A stretch of DNA of 64,000 nt, taken from assembly GCA_039519185.1 (NCBI GenBank), contig CM076846.1:133087027-133151026 (forward strand). Reading direction: 5' to 3'. Positions within the stretch are counted from its first letter, which is position 1. Every line of letters begins with the position of its first letter. The notes under the pieces were generated by a model. The model was given only the letters and a program-made list of their open reading frames with translations, made no database searches and was not told the DNA's origin. This DNA is from Astragalus membranaceus (lineage: Eukaryota > Streptophyta > Magnoliopsida > Fabales > Fabaceae). This document shows, piece by piece, positions 44,134 to 55,385 of the stretch. Position numbers and translations under genes: made by a program.

Positions 44134-45059
44134 TAAGAGTAGTGCACTGTGTTGCAGCTTGACTTGGACTAATAGAGTGGTGTGTAGCACCTGAACGCGA
44201 GAGAGTGACAGAAATGGGGTTTGAAATGTGCCAGACATAGAATCGGCGATAAGGTTGCCAAACCACGCAATCAGGGGATAGATGGCCCCTTGAATTACAT
44301 GGACACGGTTCAAGGAGGCAATTCATGCTGATAGGACCCAGGGCACACGAAAAGATCGACCGAGTTTCGCTCCAAGCTAGTGATCCAAGCAAGCAACAAG
44401 ACAAGACAACACGAATCAAGATAGCGGCGAGAGAGACAATAAATCTTGGTTCTTCAAAATGTCTTGGCCTGAATCATATCTTCTACTTCCACCATTGTTC
44501 TTGTTGTTGTGCTTATTTCATCTCATACCTAAATCGTACCCTTCCTCTACTCTTGCCTTTGTTGCTTTGCTTCTTTCATCATAGAGATAAATTCTTAGAG
44601 GGCTTCATGCGTGGCAAAAACAAAGATTGTTTGCAATGTCTAGCCTCGATCTCACTGCTTCATGCACTCAAAATTGTAACCCTTTCGAGGATGCTTCAGG
44701 TCGCAGGCGCCTCTGTTAGAATCGGTTCAGGGTAGTTCCCCCAACAAAACCTTTGTGTAGGCTCTAAATTTTGGTCAGAAAAACACGTAACAAAATGCCT
44801 TGATATCTGTTTCAATTTCCAAAACAACGCATTAAAGGGGATGTCTTAGCTTTCAAAATCTCTAAAGAAGAATGCCAACTTGATGTTATAGGGTACAAAA
44901 ATGTTCTTCATGGACACATTATTTAACAAAGGGGGGGGGGGGGGGTAAACCATTCCAGATTCAAGATTTACAGGCAAAACTTTTAAATCTCAAGATTATT
45001 TCAAACAATCGGTCGATAGATTCCTAGGTAAGGGATTCTTTGAACTAGGATTTTCCACA
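44134..45059. other. Duplicated segment of unknown nature, upstream of LINE
   Basis: Colinear with 57676-58455 plus 60864-61035. It holds short non-conserved frames, a hydrophobic CT-rich stretch near 44480-44580 and a G15 run at 44931-44945. A gene is not recognised. Confidence 0.55.
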
Positions 45060-46139
45060 ACTAGTAATGATGGGAATGTTTGCTCTCACGACTCACTTGC
45101 GAGGAATTTGCAAATTGGGGTAGGAAGGATTCGATATGATGGAGGGATTTGGTTTTATTGGAGGTAGGAAGGATTCGATATGATGGAGGGATTTGCCATC
45201 ACATGTGGCTTGGCTCATAACCGTTGAAAGAGACTTTCCCGGATTTGTATGAGATTGCGTTGTTGCAACATGGAACTGTAGCAGAACACGGTGAGTGGAT
45301 GAATTCGGTGTGGAGCTGGCGGTGTTGATGGTTTAGGCCTCTAGCGGATGGATTAGAGCTGGTTAATGCTCAAGTGTTGGAATGCATTCTTCAAGATGTT
45401 AACGAGGATAGGTGGGTTTGGGATTGGAACAGCACAAGCAATTCACTGTCAAATCTATGTACATACATTTATTACTAAACAGAGTTGTCATTCGTTGGAT
45501 AATAAGCAAAGCATTGGATGGTTTGTGGAAGTCATTTGTTCCTTCTAAAGTAAGCATTTTCGGCTGGCATTTGTTGTTGAATAAACTTCCCACTCGTGAT
45601 GTTCTATTGGCTAGGGGGATCATTTCGGACGAACATAGTAGCACCCGTGTTTTGTGATTTTCGCAGGAAGAATCTATAGAGTATCTTTTCTTCACTTGTA
45701 GCAGGTCTTTAAGGGTGTGGCAGAGGTTGAATGTTTGGTTGGGTGTCCATGACAGTGTTCAAAGTTCGGGCGTAGATCTCTTTGTCCTTTATGATGACTT
45801 GGTCTCGGGAAGAAAATCAGAGAAGGTTAAATATATCATATGGTTAGCTTCAGTGTGGTGCATTTGGGTAGAAAGGAACAACATTGTGTTCAGAGGTGAG
45901 ATTTTCTTGGAGTCAAATTTACTGAACAAAATCAGATGTCTCTCATGGGGTTGGTTCAATTGTAAGTTTGGTATGAATGGTTGTAATATTTCTAATTGGT
46001 GGGCTAATCCTCTTTTATGTTTGAGGAATTTGTAATTTTTGTTTTGGCTCAGGGAGGTTTTAACGAGGCCCCTAGTTCCATGTACGGGTTGGAGTTTCCC
46101 TAGTTCTCCCCTCAATAAAATCTTTTGCTTATAAAAAAC
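45060..46139 (+). pseudogene. LINE ORF2 C-terminal region (zf-RVT), fragment 2
   Basis: A reading frame with in-frame stops encodes KSFVPSKVSIFGWHLLLNKLP, TRDVLLARGI, ESIEYLFFTCSRSLRVWQRLN and SVWCIWVERNNIVF. This is the reverse-transcriptase zinc-binding (zf-RVT) domain found after RT in plant L1-type LINEs. One TGA at 45655-45657 separates the two halves, which share a frame. RT and endonuclease are missing; compared with 61040-61460, about 420 bp are deleted near 45095. The 3' tail contains AATAAAATC and an A-run at about 46130. Confidence 0.85.
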
Positions 46140-46445
46140 AAAGAAAAACTATCATCTATAATTTTTAATATCAACTAAAATTAAGGAAACAATAAATTAT
46201 TCTTTATCAAGTTTGATAATGTCGTTGTTGGAATTAAGTTTAATTACATGATATAGAAGAAATTTTATGCTTTTAAAGAACCGCAAAGATCCACATTCTA
46301 CCACACATTCCATAGTAGTGAAATAGAAACCAACACTCCTTCGACGAAGTGAAAAACGCAGCGCATATGACCAATTAAAACATTTTAACCAGGACTTTGA
46401 TAAGTTTTTCCATAATGACTACTGTTGATCTTAAGAGAAGACGTC

Positions 46446-47033
46446 TTATTTCACATGTTTACAATGATCGAATATTTTATTGTTCTTTTTCAATAAATGA
46501 GTTGCATCGACATTCTTCATCTCTGGGATGCGAATCAAAGCCTTTGCCATATTGATATGACATTTTTGACCCGTTTTTTCAAGCTTTTCACAACAATGTT
46601 TAGTCATGTTTTTGTCGTGGATTAGATTGTTATATACTTCTTCTCCACATTTAGTGCCTATATCAGCGGTGCACTTGGCTAAAAGACTTGGGCTATCAGG
46701 TTTTGTAAGGAGATCGCACTTCTGGAAAATCTCATCGCTCTTGGTTATAAATGGAATCCGGTCTACATTTTTATACTTTGGATCGTTTTCAAGAATAGAT
46801 ATTGTATGTTTGAGGTTACAAGAATAACCAGCTTGAAAAAGCTTATAACAACAACTTGTTGAAATTGTAGACTTATTATGACCAAATATTCCCTGGAACA
46901 CTTGTTTTCCACAATGTTCTCCGATACTCTTTGCACATTGTTTTAACTCCTCTTTCTCAGAGGCGAGAACTGCAGCTAATATTGTAGTAAAACAGAAAAC
47001 AGCCAAAATGAGATGTGTACCAAGTCTTTCCAT
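46446..47033 (-). CDS. Two-domain prolamin-like (DUF1278/ECA1-type) secreted protein, 195 aa
   Basis: A single-exon frame from ATG at 47033 to a stop at 46446-46448. Residues 1-24 are a signal peptide (hydrophobic LILAVFCFTTILAAVLA, cleavage near Ala24/Ser25). Two repeats follow with the same cysteine pattern: C33, C41, C61-C62, C72, C106 and C121, C129, C147-C148, C158, C191, that is C-x7-C-x(17-19)-CC-x9-C-x(32-33)-C. The CC-containing pattern fits the Prolamin_like family, which includes egg-cell EC1 and 'down-regulated in DIF1' proteins; many are expressed in the female gametophyte. Twelve mature cysteines would allow six disulfides. AT-rich TATA-like sequence lies 20-45 bp upstream of the ATG. 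This is the only apparently intact host gene here; function and expression are not shown by the sequence. Confidence 0.88.
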   Translation of the reverse strand: MERLGTHLILAVFCFTTILAAVLASEKEELKQCAKSIGEHCGKQVFQGIFGHNKSTISTSCCYKLFQAGYSCNLKHTISILENDPKYKNVDRIPFITKSDEIFQKCDLLTKPDSPSLLAKCTADIGTKCGEEVYNNLIHDKNMTKHCCEKLEKTGQKCHINMAKALIRIPEMKNVDATHLLKKNNKIFDHCKHVK

Positions 47034-47054
47034 GAGATTTTAGAGAGATGTATT

Positions 47055-47075
47055 ATATTATATATTTATGTTAAG
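47055..47075 (-). promoter_or_regulatory. Possible TATA region of the prolamin-like gene
   Basis: On the minus strand TAAATATATAATATAATAC lies about 20-40 bp upstream of the ATG at 47033. If used, the 5' leader would be very short, so the true start could be further upstream. Confidence 0.4.
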
Positions 47076-47762
47076 TTAATTGATAAAAAAGATCATCGAG
47101 TCATTTGTTTAAATAGTGAGTAAGATGAACTAATTGTTGGAATTTTCATAACCGTAAAACATTGATTATACTTTTAATGTATAACATAATTTTAAAAAAT
47201 ATATGTTGCAATTTGAATCAATTTCATTGAGTGGTTTGAAAGTTAGATTTCAACTGATGTAGAGTTAGCATTGAAAAAGAAACATATTACTCGTAATATT
47301 TCAATAATGTATAATTAATTAAAAATCTGTAGCGTGTTTAATGGAGGATAACACAAGCAAGAATGGTTACATAAAGAATCTCATATATAATTCAATTTTT
47401 TGAGGTAATATATATATATATATATAATCCAATTCTTAAATTAAACTTTAAATAATTTTTAAAGACTTCTTTACCATTCCATTTTTTTTGACATCTACCC
47501 TACCATGTTAAGATACAACTATTGCTATATAACAGTTTTACGGATTAAAGATGTATTTACTCTGTATAAAACCATGGTTGTTCTATTTTAGTCTTTATAA
47601 AAATTGTATTCAACTTTAGTCACTATATTAAAAAAAATGGTCTGTTTTTAGTCCCAAAAGATAAATTAAAAAGACTCAACTTTTGTATTTTATAGACACT
47701 AAAAATTATTTAAATTCAAAGCATCAACGATTGTGATTTTATCTATTTTTTGACTGGATATA
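47076..47762. other. Upstream flank of the prolamin-like gene
   Basis: Matches 36790-37465. Contains a (TA)n tract near 47409-47427 and the target duplication CTGGA at 47754-47758, followed by four extra bases TATA before the LTR. No gene is seen. Confidence 0.6.
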
Positions 47763-50116
47763 TGTAACACCCCGGTATTTTCATTTAGTAAAAATACCCA
47801 AGTGTACCATCCCTAGAACATCAGAGATATATTTCCTGCTTAGACACTGAATATCACTATAAATTTTCGCTGAATATAAACCTAACAGTCTTATTCACAA
47901 ACAAGACGATACGGTTCTCAGACCATAAACCATCAGCAACTATAGTATTCAGTATCATACAAGAAAGCGGAAGAACGATATAACACTAAAGACATAGTGT
48001 TGCAGTACATAAACAACAAAGGGAAACATAAACAACATATAAACAATGAGATACAATCTCAGTGAGTTCTACCGAGACCCCTACTAACACTCTCGGTTTA
48101 ATTATGAAAACTTTTTGACTCAACACGGCACCGATTGCGCGAACGCTAACTCCCGATGAACCGCATTATTTTACACATAGCATTCCACTGACTGCGCGAA
48201 CGCTAACTCCCGGGGAACCTGCTATAACTCAGTACGACACCGACTGCGCGAACGCTTCCAAACCTGGTGAACCGCACAACAAACAATTTAACATAACACC
48301 GACTGCGCGAACTCTTCCAAATTCGATATAATATATATATGTATATATATTATACACCGACTGTCCGAATTTAACATAACACCGGCTGTCCGAATTTAAC
48401 ATAACACCGACTGCGCGAACTCTTCCAAATTCGATATTGGCACGGAGCCTAGGGTAGGGGATCATGACTGCCCCGCCTAGTATGTTAGTCCCATGGGTCG
48501 TCACCCAAACTCGATATAATATATATATATGTATATATATATATATATCTATATCTACTATCATATGAACCCATAGTTCATTTGCATTAGACCTTTATCT
48601 GAACATTTATTTCGCATCATAAACAAAATCTACGTTTGCTCTCGCATACTAACTTGCCGCTTTCCAAAATAATTTATGACTTCAAAAACAGTTCATTTTA
48701 CCTTTCAAATTGTATTTTCAGTTAGGCCTCTGAATAAGCTTTCAAACGAATCTTAGAACACCTCAATCGGGTTCCCGGATCAAAAGTTATCGCGAAAACA
48801 AAATCAGTGTACAATAGCTGAAAAACTGCAAAGTGTCGCGACGCGAACTGCTTCCGTCGCGACGCGAAAAACATCAGAAACATTTTGTTGCAAATTTTTA
48901 AGGAGGGTCGCGACGCGATGGATGCGTCTCGCAACGCGATGGCTGCTGAGAAATGCAGATTTTTGCGGTTTTTGGGGAAATCCGCTATTCCGCTCAATTC
49001 CGATTCTTGTTCCGATTGAAAACAGTTCAAACAACCATAAAAACAGATCCAATCCCCATCACCCAATCAATCAAATCAATTAAAAACTTAACTTAAACGA
49101 ATTTTATCAAAATACGATATATTTCGAAATAACGGTTTTCGACTCAAAATCTTTTGAAATCAATCAACGTAAAATTCATTGTAAAACGAAATAATCCTAA
49201 ACGTGAGTAAAACTCACCGATTGTGATGAAAATCACAAATAGCCGAGACTTTCCGCGAAATTGCTTTTCCGTCATAACCACACGAACGCTCCCCGAATCA
49301 ACTCCACGTTCCGGCGATATGCGTATCCGCTTCCAAAGCTTTCCACTCGATCACGAGACATCTTTTTGACCGAAATACCGAATTCCTCAAAATTCCGCCA
49401 TTCGAACCCTAATCACCAACCAACTTCCAATTCGAAAATACGCTTCGGGTTTGTTCCTAATCATCCTTGAATCATCAAACACTATTCATCATCTTCAACC
49501 TCCAATCACTATTCACACATAAACCCCCAATTTGAACCCTAACCTCTTGATTCTTCAAAAAACCCAAATCGGACTTCAATATTCGCATAATCCACCTTGA
49601 GTTCGCTCTTAAACGCCATCCTAAGCTTTCCTTTGAGCTTGAACCACAAAAACTTCCCTTTTCCTCTTAAAATCGAAAATGGTGAATTGAGGGAGAGTGG
49701 ATCTTATGTTGTGATGTTTGTATCAAATTAAAAAGGAAGAAACGGTGATAATTTTTCGTGTTGGAGGGAAGACGTTTTGAAGAACCTTGGTGCCCCATTT
49801 TTCCTCTTCTTCCATCAAACCCATTTTTTCTTCTTTCTCTCCTTTCTCCTCTCTGTCTCTCGCTTCCTTTCTTTCTTTCTTTTAATTCTTTTCTTTTCTT
49901 TTCTTATATATTAAGTGGTAATGTGGTCAAATGATCACCTTGCCCTTAATCTCTGATTTTGTTTCCAAATTGTCCTTGCCCCGAATTAACCACTTAACGA
50001 TCCTAAGACAACCAATAATTAATTTTAGCACTCAGTAATTTTACTAATCAGGCATTAAAATAATTCAATTGGGTTAACATCCAAATAATTCGACTAATTA
50101 TTTTGTGGATGTTACA
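47763..50116 (-). repeat. 3' LTR of the LTR3 element
   Basis: 2,354 bp, TGTAACA...TGTTACA ends. Tandem CCGACTGCGCGAACGC units at about 48125-48430 are locally rearranged compared with other copies. Palindrome pairs are at 48836-48939. A CT-rich leader on the plus strand (49790-49905) is the GA-rich leader of the minus-strand transcript. Confidence 0.92.
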
Positions 50117-50126
50117 TTCTCCCCAA
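50117..50126 (-). promoter_or_regulatory. Polypurine tract of the LTR3 element
   Basis: On the minus strand TTGGGGAGAA directly precedes the 3' LTR start TGTAACATCC. Confidence 0.8.
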
Positions 50127-50166
50127 CTTGAAAGAATTTTGTCCTCAAAATTGAACAAAACATACC

Positions 50167-51336
50167 TCAAGAGAATAGATACGGATATCGAGACCACATG
50201 TTGTCTTCCAATTCCCACGTAGCTTCCTCAATGGAAAAACCATCCCAAACTACCTTGACAATGGGGATTGTTTTCGTCCGAAGCGTTCTCTGGCCACGCT
50301 CCATGATGTAACTGGAATGAGGTTGGAAAGACAAGTTCGGTCGAAGATCAATCGTTTCAAAATCTAACGGTTGACTTGGATCGGGAATGTACTTCCGTAA
50401 TTGAGATACATGGAATACATCATGAAGACTGGACAATGGTGGAGGCAAAGCAATATGGTATGCTAGTGGCTCAACTTGCTCGATAATTTGGAAATGTCCA
50501 ATATACTGAGGACTGAGTTTCTTCACCCGTAATGCCCTACCCGTGCCAATTGTCGGTGACAGTCTCAAAAATACATGATCACCCGACTCAAACTCTAGCG
50601 GCCTTCTTCTTTTATCGGCATAGCTCTTTTGCCTACTCTGCGCAGCTTTCATTCTTTCTCTAATTTGCCGGATCTTCTCAGTAGTTTCATGAATCATCTC
50701 AGGCCCTAACAATCGGTTCTGGCCGACTTCCCAGCAACACAATGGAGTTCTACATTTCCTCCCATACAAAGCTTCAAATGGTGCCATTCCTATGCTGGAA
50801 TGATAACTGTTGTTGTAAGCGAACTCCACCAATGGAAGATGATCCTCCCATTTCCTTCCGTTATCGATCACAGAAGCCCGAAGCATATCTTCTAAAGTTT
50901 GGATAGTTCTCTCTGTCTGACCATCCGTCTGTGGGTGATAAGCGGTACTAAAAAATACCTTAGTCCCCAATGCTTCATTCAAATCTTTCCAAAATCGAGA
51001 AGTCAACTTCGTATCTCGATCCGACACAACACTGGTAGGAACCCCATGTAACCTTACTATGCTCCTCAGATATTCCTCAGCTAACTTGGATACTTTACTG
51101 GTCGAACGAGCAGGAATAAAATGAGCTGATTTAGTTAACCGATCCACAACTACCCAAATGGAGTCGTTACCGGCTTGAGACCTTGGCAACGCCATGACAA
51201 AATCCATGGAAATGTCTTCCCATTTCCACACTGGCACATCCAGTGGTCGCAATAGACCAGCAGGCTTCTGATGCTCCACTTTAACTCTCTGACAAGTCAG
51301 ACATCGAGACACAAATTCCGCAATCTCTAATTTCAT
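50167..51336 (-). pseudogene. Integrase with chromodomain-like C-terminus
   Basis: 389 codons from the first ATG after an in-frame stop. The zinc-binding HHCC motif is split by that stop: the His pair is upstream (EEAHRSLFSVHPG) and CLTC is at residues 12-15. The catalytic core has D45, D106 and E142 (SMDFV, SDRDTK, DGQTERT), a D,D(35)E spacing, so all three metal-binding residues are present. A GPY-like region follows (LSPQYIGHFQIIEQV), then VVWDGFSIEEATWELEDNMW, a chromodomain-like tail typical of chromoviruses that direct integration to heterochromatin. It would be the C-terminal part of pol. Confidence 0.9.
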
Positions 51337-52597
51337 TCCCTACCACCAGTACATCTGCTTCAAATCTCTATAAATCTTGGTGGACCCAGGATGTACAGAA
51401 AATAAACTTCGGTGTGCTTCCTCTAGCACTTGCCTTTTAATATCTTCATCATCGGGCACACAGATCCTACCGTTGAAACAAATAACTCCATCGCTATCTT
51501 TGGTAAAATCTGGCAACACTTTTTGTGATTGTAGCTTCACATCAACTTCCTGTGCTATGCGAATAGAATCTCTTAAGGAACTAGAGATCCTCATATGGCT
51601 CAACACTAACCGGTTCCACCTTGACTTTGTATTCAAATTTAAGTCTTTAAAAGACTCCAAAAATTCCATTTCATGCATCATTAACCCTGCTATGTGAATG
51701 GATTTCCTACTTAGTGCATCGGCTAAAACATTAGCCTTTCCCGGATGATACTTCAATTCGAAGTCATAATCTTTCAGAAACTCCACCCATCTTCTCTGCC
51801 TGTTATTCAGTCCGTTCTGATCAAACAGATATTTTAGACTTTTGTGATCACTAGAGACTTCGAAACGAGACCCATACAGGTAATGTCTCAAAATCTTCAG
51901 TGCATACACAATAGCTGCCAACTCCAAATCCTGAGTCGGATAATTCTCTTCATCAATCTTCAACTGTCTTGGCGCGTAAGCTACCACTTGTTGATTCTGC
52001 ATGAGAACACATCCCAAACCCTTTCCAGAAGCATCGCTGTAAATTTGGAATTCCAAAGACGGATCCGGAAGGATCAGGATGGGAGCAGAAGTCAACCTAA
52101 CTTTCAATTCTTGAAAACATTCTTCACAATCAGCATCCCATGTAAACGGTTGACCCTTACGAGTTAGCCGAGTAAGTGGAAGAACTAATTGTGAGAATCC
52201 TTGGATAAACCTCCTGTAGTAACCGGCTAAACCCAAGAAACTTCTGATTTCAGTGACCGATGTTGGTCGTTCCCAGTTCAATACAGCTTCCACTTTACTC
52301 GGATCTAGAGCAACTCCCGATTGGGAAATCACATGTCCCAAAAACTTTACCTCAGGCATCCAGAAATCACGCTTCGAGGGTTTCGCGTACAATTTCTTTT
52401 CTCGGAGTACATTCAGAACAATGCGGAGATGTTGAACAGGCTCCTCAATGGTCTTCGAGTACACCACGACATCATAAATGAAAACAATTACAAATTGATC
52501 CAGGTACGTGTGGAAAACTCGGTTCATGTAGTCCATGAATACCGCCGGAGCATTAGTCAAACCGAAGAGCATCACTACGAACTCGTAATGTCCATAC
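51337..52597 (-). pseudogene. RT palm end and RNase H of the LTR3 element
   Basis: In frame with the integrase, separated by one TAG (51337-51339). Begins GHYEFVVMLFGLTNAPAVF just after the CACTA target duplication. The RT catalytic motif reads FIYDVVVYS, whereas element A has FIDDILVYS; replacing the first Asp of the pair by Tyr should abolish polymerisation. RNase H follows (IYSDASGKGLG, SDHKSLKYL, LADALSRKS), then the first half of the integrase zinc finger. Confidence 0.9.
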
Positions 52598-52600
52598 CTA

Positions 52601-54020
52601 CACTACAAGAAAAACAGGATTTTCCGGCGGGCAAAATCCGCCGGAAAAGCCATATTTCCGCCGCAAAATTGGACTTTGCGGCGGATTTTTGTCGCTGGTA
52701 GCCAGCTCGAAGCAAACGCTTTCCGGCGGAAAATCCGCCGGAAATTTCCGGCGGATTTTCCGCCGGAAAAGCATTTTGCGGCGGATTTTTTTTTAAAAAA
52801 AAAAAAAAAATTTGGAATTTTCCGGCGGATTTTAAAGGCATTTGCGGCGGATTTTAAAAAAAAAATTATTTATTTTTTTTTCGAAATTTTTTTTTTTTTT
52901 TTAAAAAACCGCCGCAAATGCCAAAAATCCGCCGCAAAAGCCAAAAAAAAAATATAAAAAACCGCCGGAAATGCCTAAAATCCGCCGCAAAATCCAAAAA
53001 AATTTTTTTAAAAATCTGGCGGTTAAAAATTTGAATTTTTGAATTTTTGAATTTGTTTTTCAATTTTTTCGAATGTTAATGTTTAATTTGTATTTTAATA
53101 AAAAGTAAGAAAAAATGAAAATGAAGTAGAATATGAGAAAAAATGATATAGAAGTAGAATATGAGAAAAAATGATATAGAAAAGAATGAAAATAAATAAA
53201 TGAATGAGAATGTAGAAGTAGGAAGGAATAAGAATGAAAGAGAATATTAGAAGAGAATGATATAAGAGAGAATGTGAATAAAGAAGTAAGAAGAAATAAG
53301 AATTAAGGAGTGAATGAAAAAGAATGAAGAATGAAGGAGAAATATATAAGAGAGATATGTAGAGAAATTTATGGAGATGAGAGTATAAGAAATATAGAAG
53401 AGAGATATGTAGAGAAATATAGAAGAGAATGAGAATGAAATAAAGAGTGAAATGAGAGAATGAGAGGAGTGTAGGAGAAATTTGTATTTATAGGCGAATT
53501 TTTTCCCTCCGAATTTTCCGGCGGATTTTTGAAATTATCGGCGGATTTTTTGAATTTTTTTTTGGCTTTTGCGGCGGATTTTTTTTTAAAAAAAAAATTT
53601 TTTTTTTTTGGCTTTTCCGGCGGATTTTTTTTAAAAAAAAAAAAAAAAAATTGCGGCGGATTTTTAAATTTTGCGGCGGATTTTTTAAATTTTTTTTAAA
53701 AAAAAAAAAAAATTTAAATTTTTTTTTTTTAAAAAAAAAAAAGAAAAAAAATTTCGAAAAAAAAAAATTGCGGCGGATTTTTAAATTTTGCGGCGGATTT
53801 TTTAAATTTTTTTTAAAAAAAAAAAATTTTAAATTTTTTTTTTTTTTTTTTAAAAATCCGCCGCAAATGCCAAAAAATCCGCCGGAAATACCCCAAAATC
53901 CGCCGGAAAAGTTTGCGGCGAATAAAATCCGCCGGAAATTCCTAAAATCCGCCGGAATCTTTCCGGCGGATTAAATCCGCCGGAAAGTCATGGCCGGAAA
54001 ATCCCATTATTCTTGTAGTG
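52601..54020. mobile_element. Non-autonomous CACTA (CMC/En-Spm) element, 1,420 bp
   Basis: Ends CACTACAAGAAAAA and TTATTCTTGTAGTG, flanked by CTA (52598-52600 and 54021-54023). Both sides carry many subterminal repeats TTTCCGGCGGATTTT and TTTGCGGCGGATTTT in both orientations, as expected for TnpA-like binding sites. The centre (about 53085-53480) is A/G-rich with AGAAGTAGAATATGAG-like repeats. No transposase frame. Its removal with one CTA would rejoin the RT frame. Confidence 0.95.
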
Positions 54021-54253
54021 CTAGTACGGAAAGCTGTCTTCGGAATATCTAAGGCTCTAACCTTTAATTGATGATAACCTGACCTCAGATCAATTTTTGA
54101 AAACACCACGGCACCTCGATGTTGATCCAGCAATTCGTGTATCCTTGGCAAAGGATATTTGTTCTTGATCGTCACTTTGTTGAGTTGTCGGTAGTCAATA
54201 CACAATCTCATACTTCCATCTTTCTTCTTAACTAGCAACACCACCCGAATCAT
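54021..54253 (-). pseudogene. N-terminal RT fragment of the LTR3 element
   Basis: Encodes LLVKKKDGSMRLCIDYRQLN, YPLPRIHELLDQ, VFSKIDLRSGYHQ and KTAFRT up to the CACTA insertion. It is in frame with 51337-52597 across the insertion. Confidence 0.9.
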
Positions 54254-54567
54254 ATAATATACTGACGGAGTTATTAAAGAGAGATCCCATACCCCTCAGT
54301 AAGTTGTCTGCAGGTGTGACTGTCTGAGCATCCAGAGTGTTGATTCGCCCGCGTGTTGGAGCAGCTTGAGCTTCTTCGAAACTCTTCCTTGCTGGGCACT
54401 CTTTACGAGTGACCCACTACTTTACTATAAAAGCACTGATTGATCTTTGCTAACAATCACCACCGTGATGCTTTCCATAGTTAGAACATCTTCTAACCTT
54501 TGAAGAATCGAAGAATTGCACCTGCTTTTCCTTTGATGAAAATTATCTTAGGACTTGTATTCGAACT
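54254..54567 (-). pseudogene. Protease/gag scraps of the LTR3 element
   Basis: Matches 38730-39040: protease DSG followed directly by RT in another frame, then zinc-knuckle and gag tail. Gag then jumps to the PBS-proximal sequence near 54558, so most of gag is absent here, whereas the copy at 39065-39388 keeps more. Confidence 0.8.
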
Positions 54568-54579
54568 GCTCTGATACCA
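54568..54579 (-). promoter_or_regulatory. Primer binding site, initiator tRNA-Met
   Basis: Minus-strand TGGTATCAGAGC, 2 bp from the 5' LTR end. Confidence 0.9.
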
Positions 54580-54581
54580 AC

Positions 54582-55345
54582 TGTAACACCCCCGGTATTT
54601 TCATTTAGTAAAAATACCCAAGTGTACCATCCCTAGAACATCAGAGATATATTTCCTGCTTAGACACTGAATATCACTATAAATTTTCGCTGAATATAAA
54701 CCAAACAGTCTTATTCACAAACAAGACGATACGGTTCTCAGACCATAAACCATAAGCAACTATAGTATTCAGTATCATACAAGAAAGCGGAAGAAAGATA
54801 TAACACTAAAGACATAGTGTTGCAGTACATAGACAACAAAGGGAAACATAAACTTAAGCATAAAGCTAAGTCATCAGCAACCATCCAAGCTCAACCTACT
54901 CGTGCCTCTGTGGTCCTCTCTTTCCCTGTTTCTCTGTAAAACAACAACATATAAACAATGAGATACAATCTCAGTGAGTTCTACCGAGACCCCTACTAAC
55001 ACTCTCGGTTTAATTATGAAACCTTTTTAACTCAACACGACACCGACTGCGCGAACGCTAACTCCCGATGAACCACATTATTTTACACATAGCATTCCAC
55101 CGACTACGCGAATGCTAACTCCCGGGGAACCTGCTATAACTCACTACGACACCGACTGCGCGAACGCTTCCAAACCCGGTGAACCGGACAACAAACAATT
55201 TAACATAACACCGACTGCGCGAACGCTTCCAAACCCGGCGAAACCCCTTACCAATAGTACATTTCCCTATTGGCACGGAGCCTAGGGTAGGGATCATGAC
55301 TGCCCCGCCTAGTATGTTAGTCCCATGGGTCGTCACCCAAATTCG

Positions 55346-55385
<40 letters not shown>

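Noticed and set aside
44325..44735. 136-aa frame with a hydrophobic stretch in the duplicated spacer
   Set aside because: The second copy (57864-58124) breaks the frame after about 60 codons and no family is recognised.
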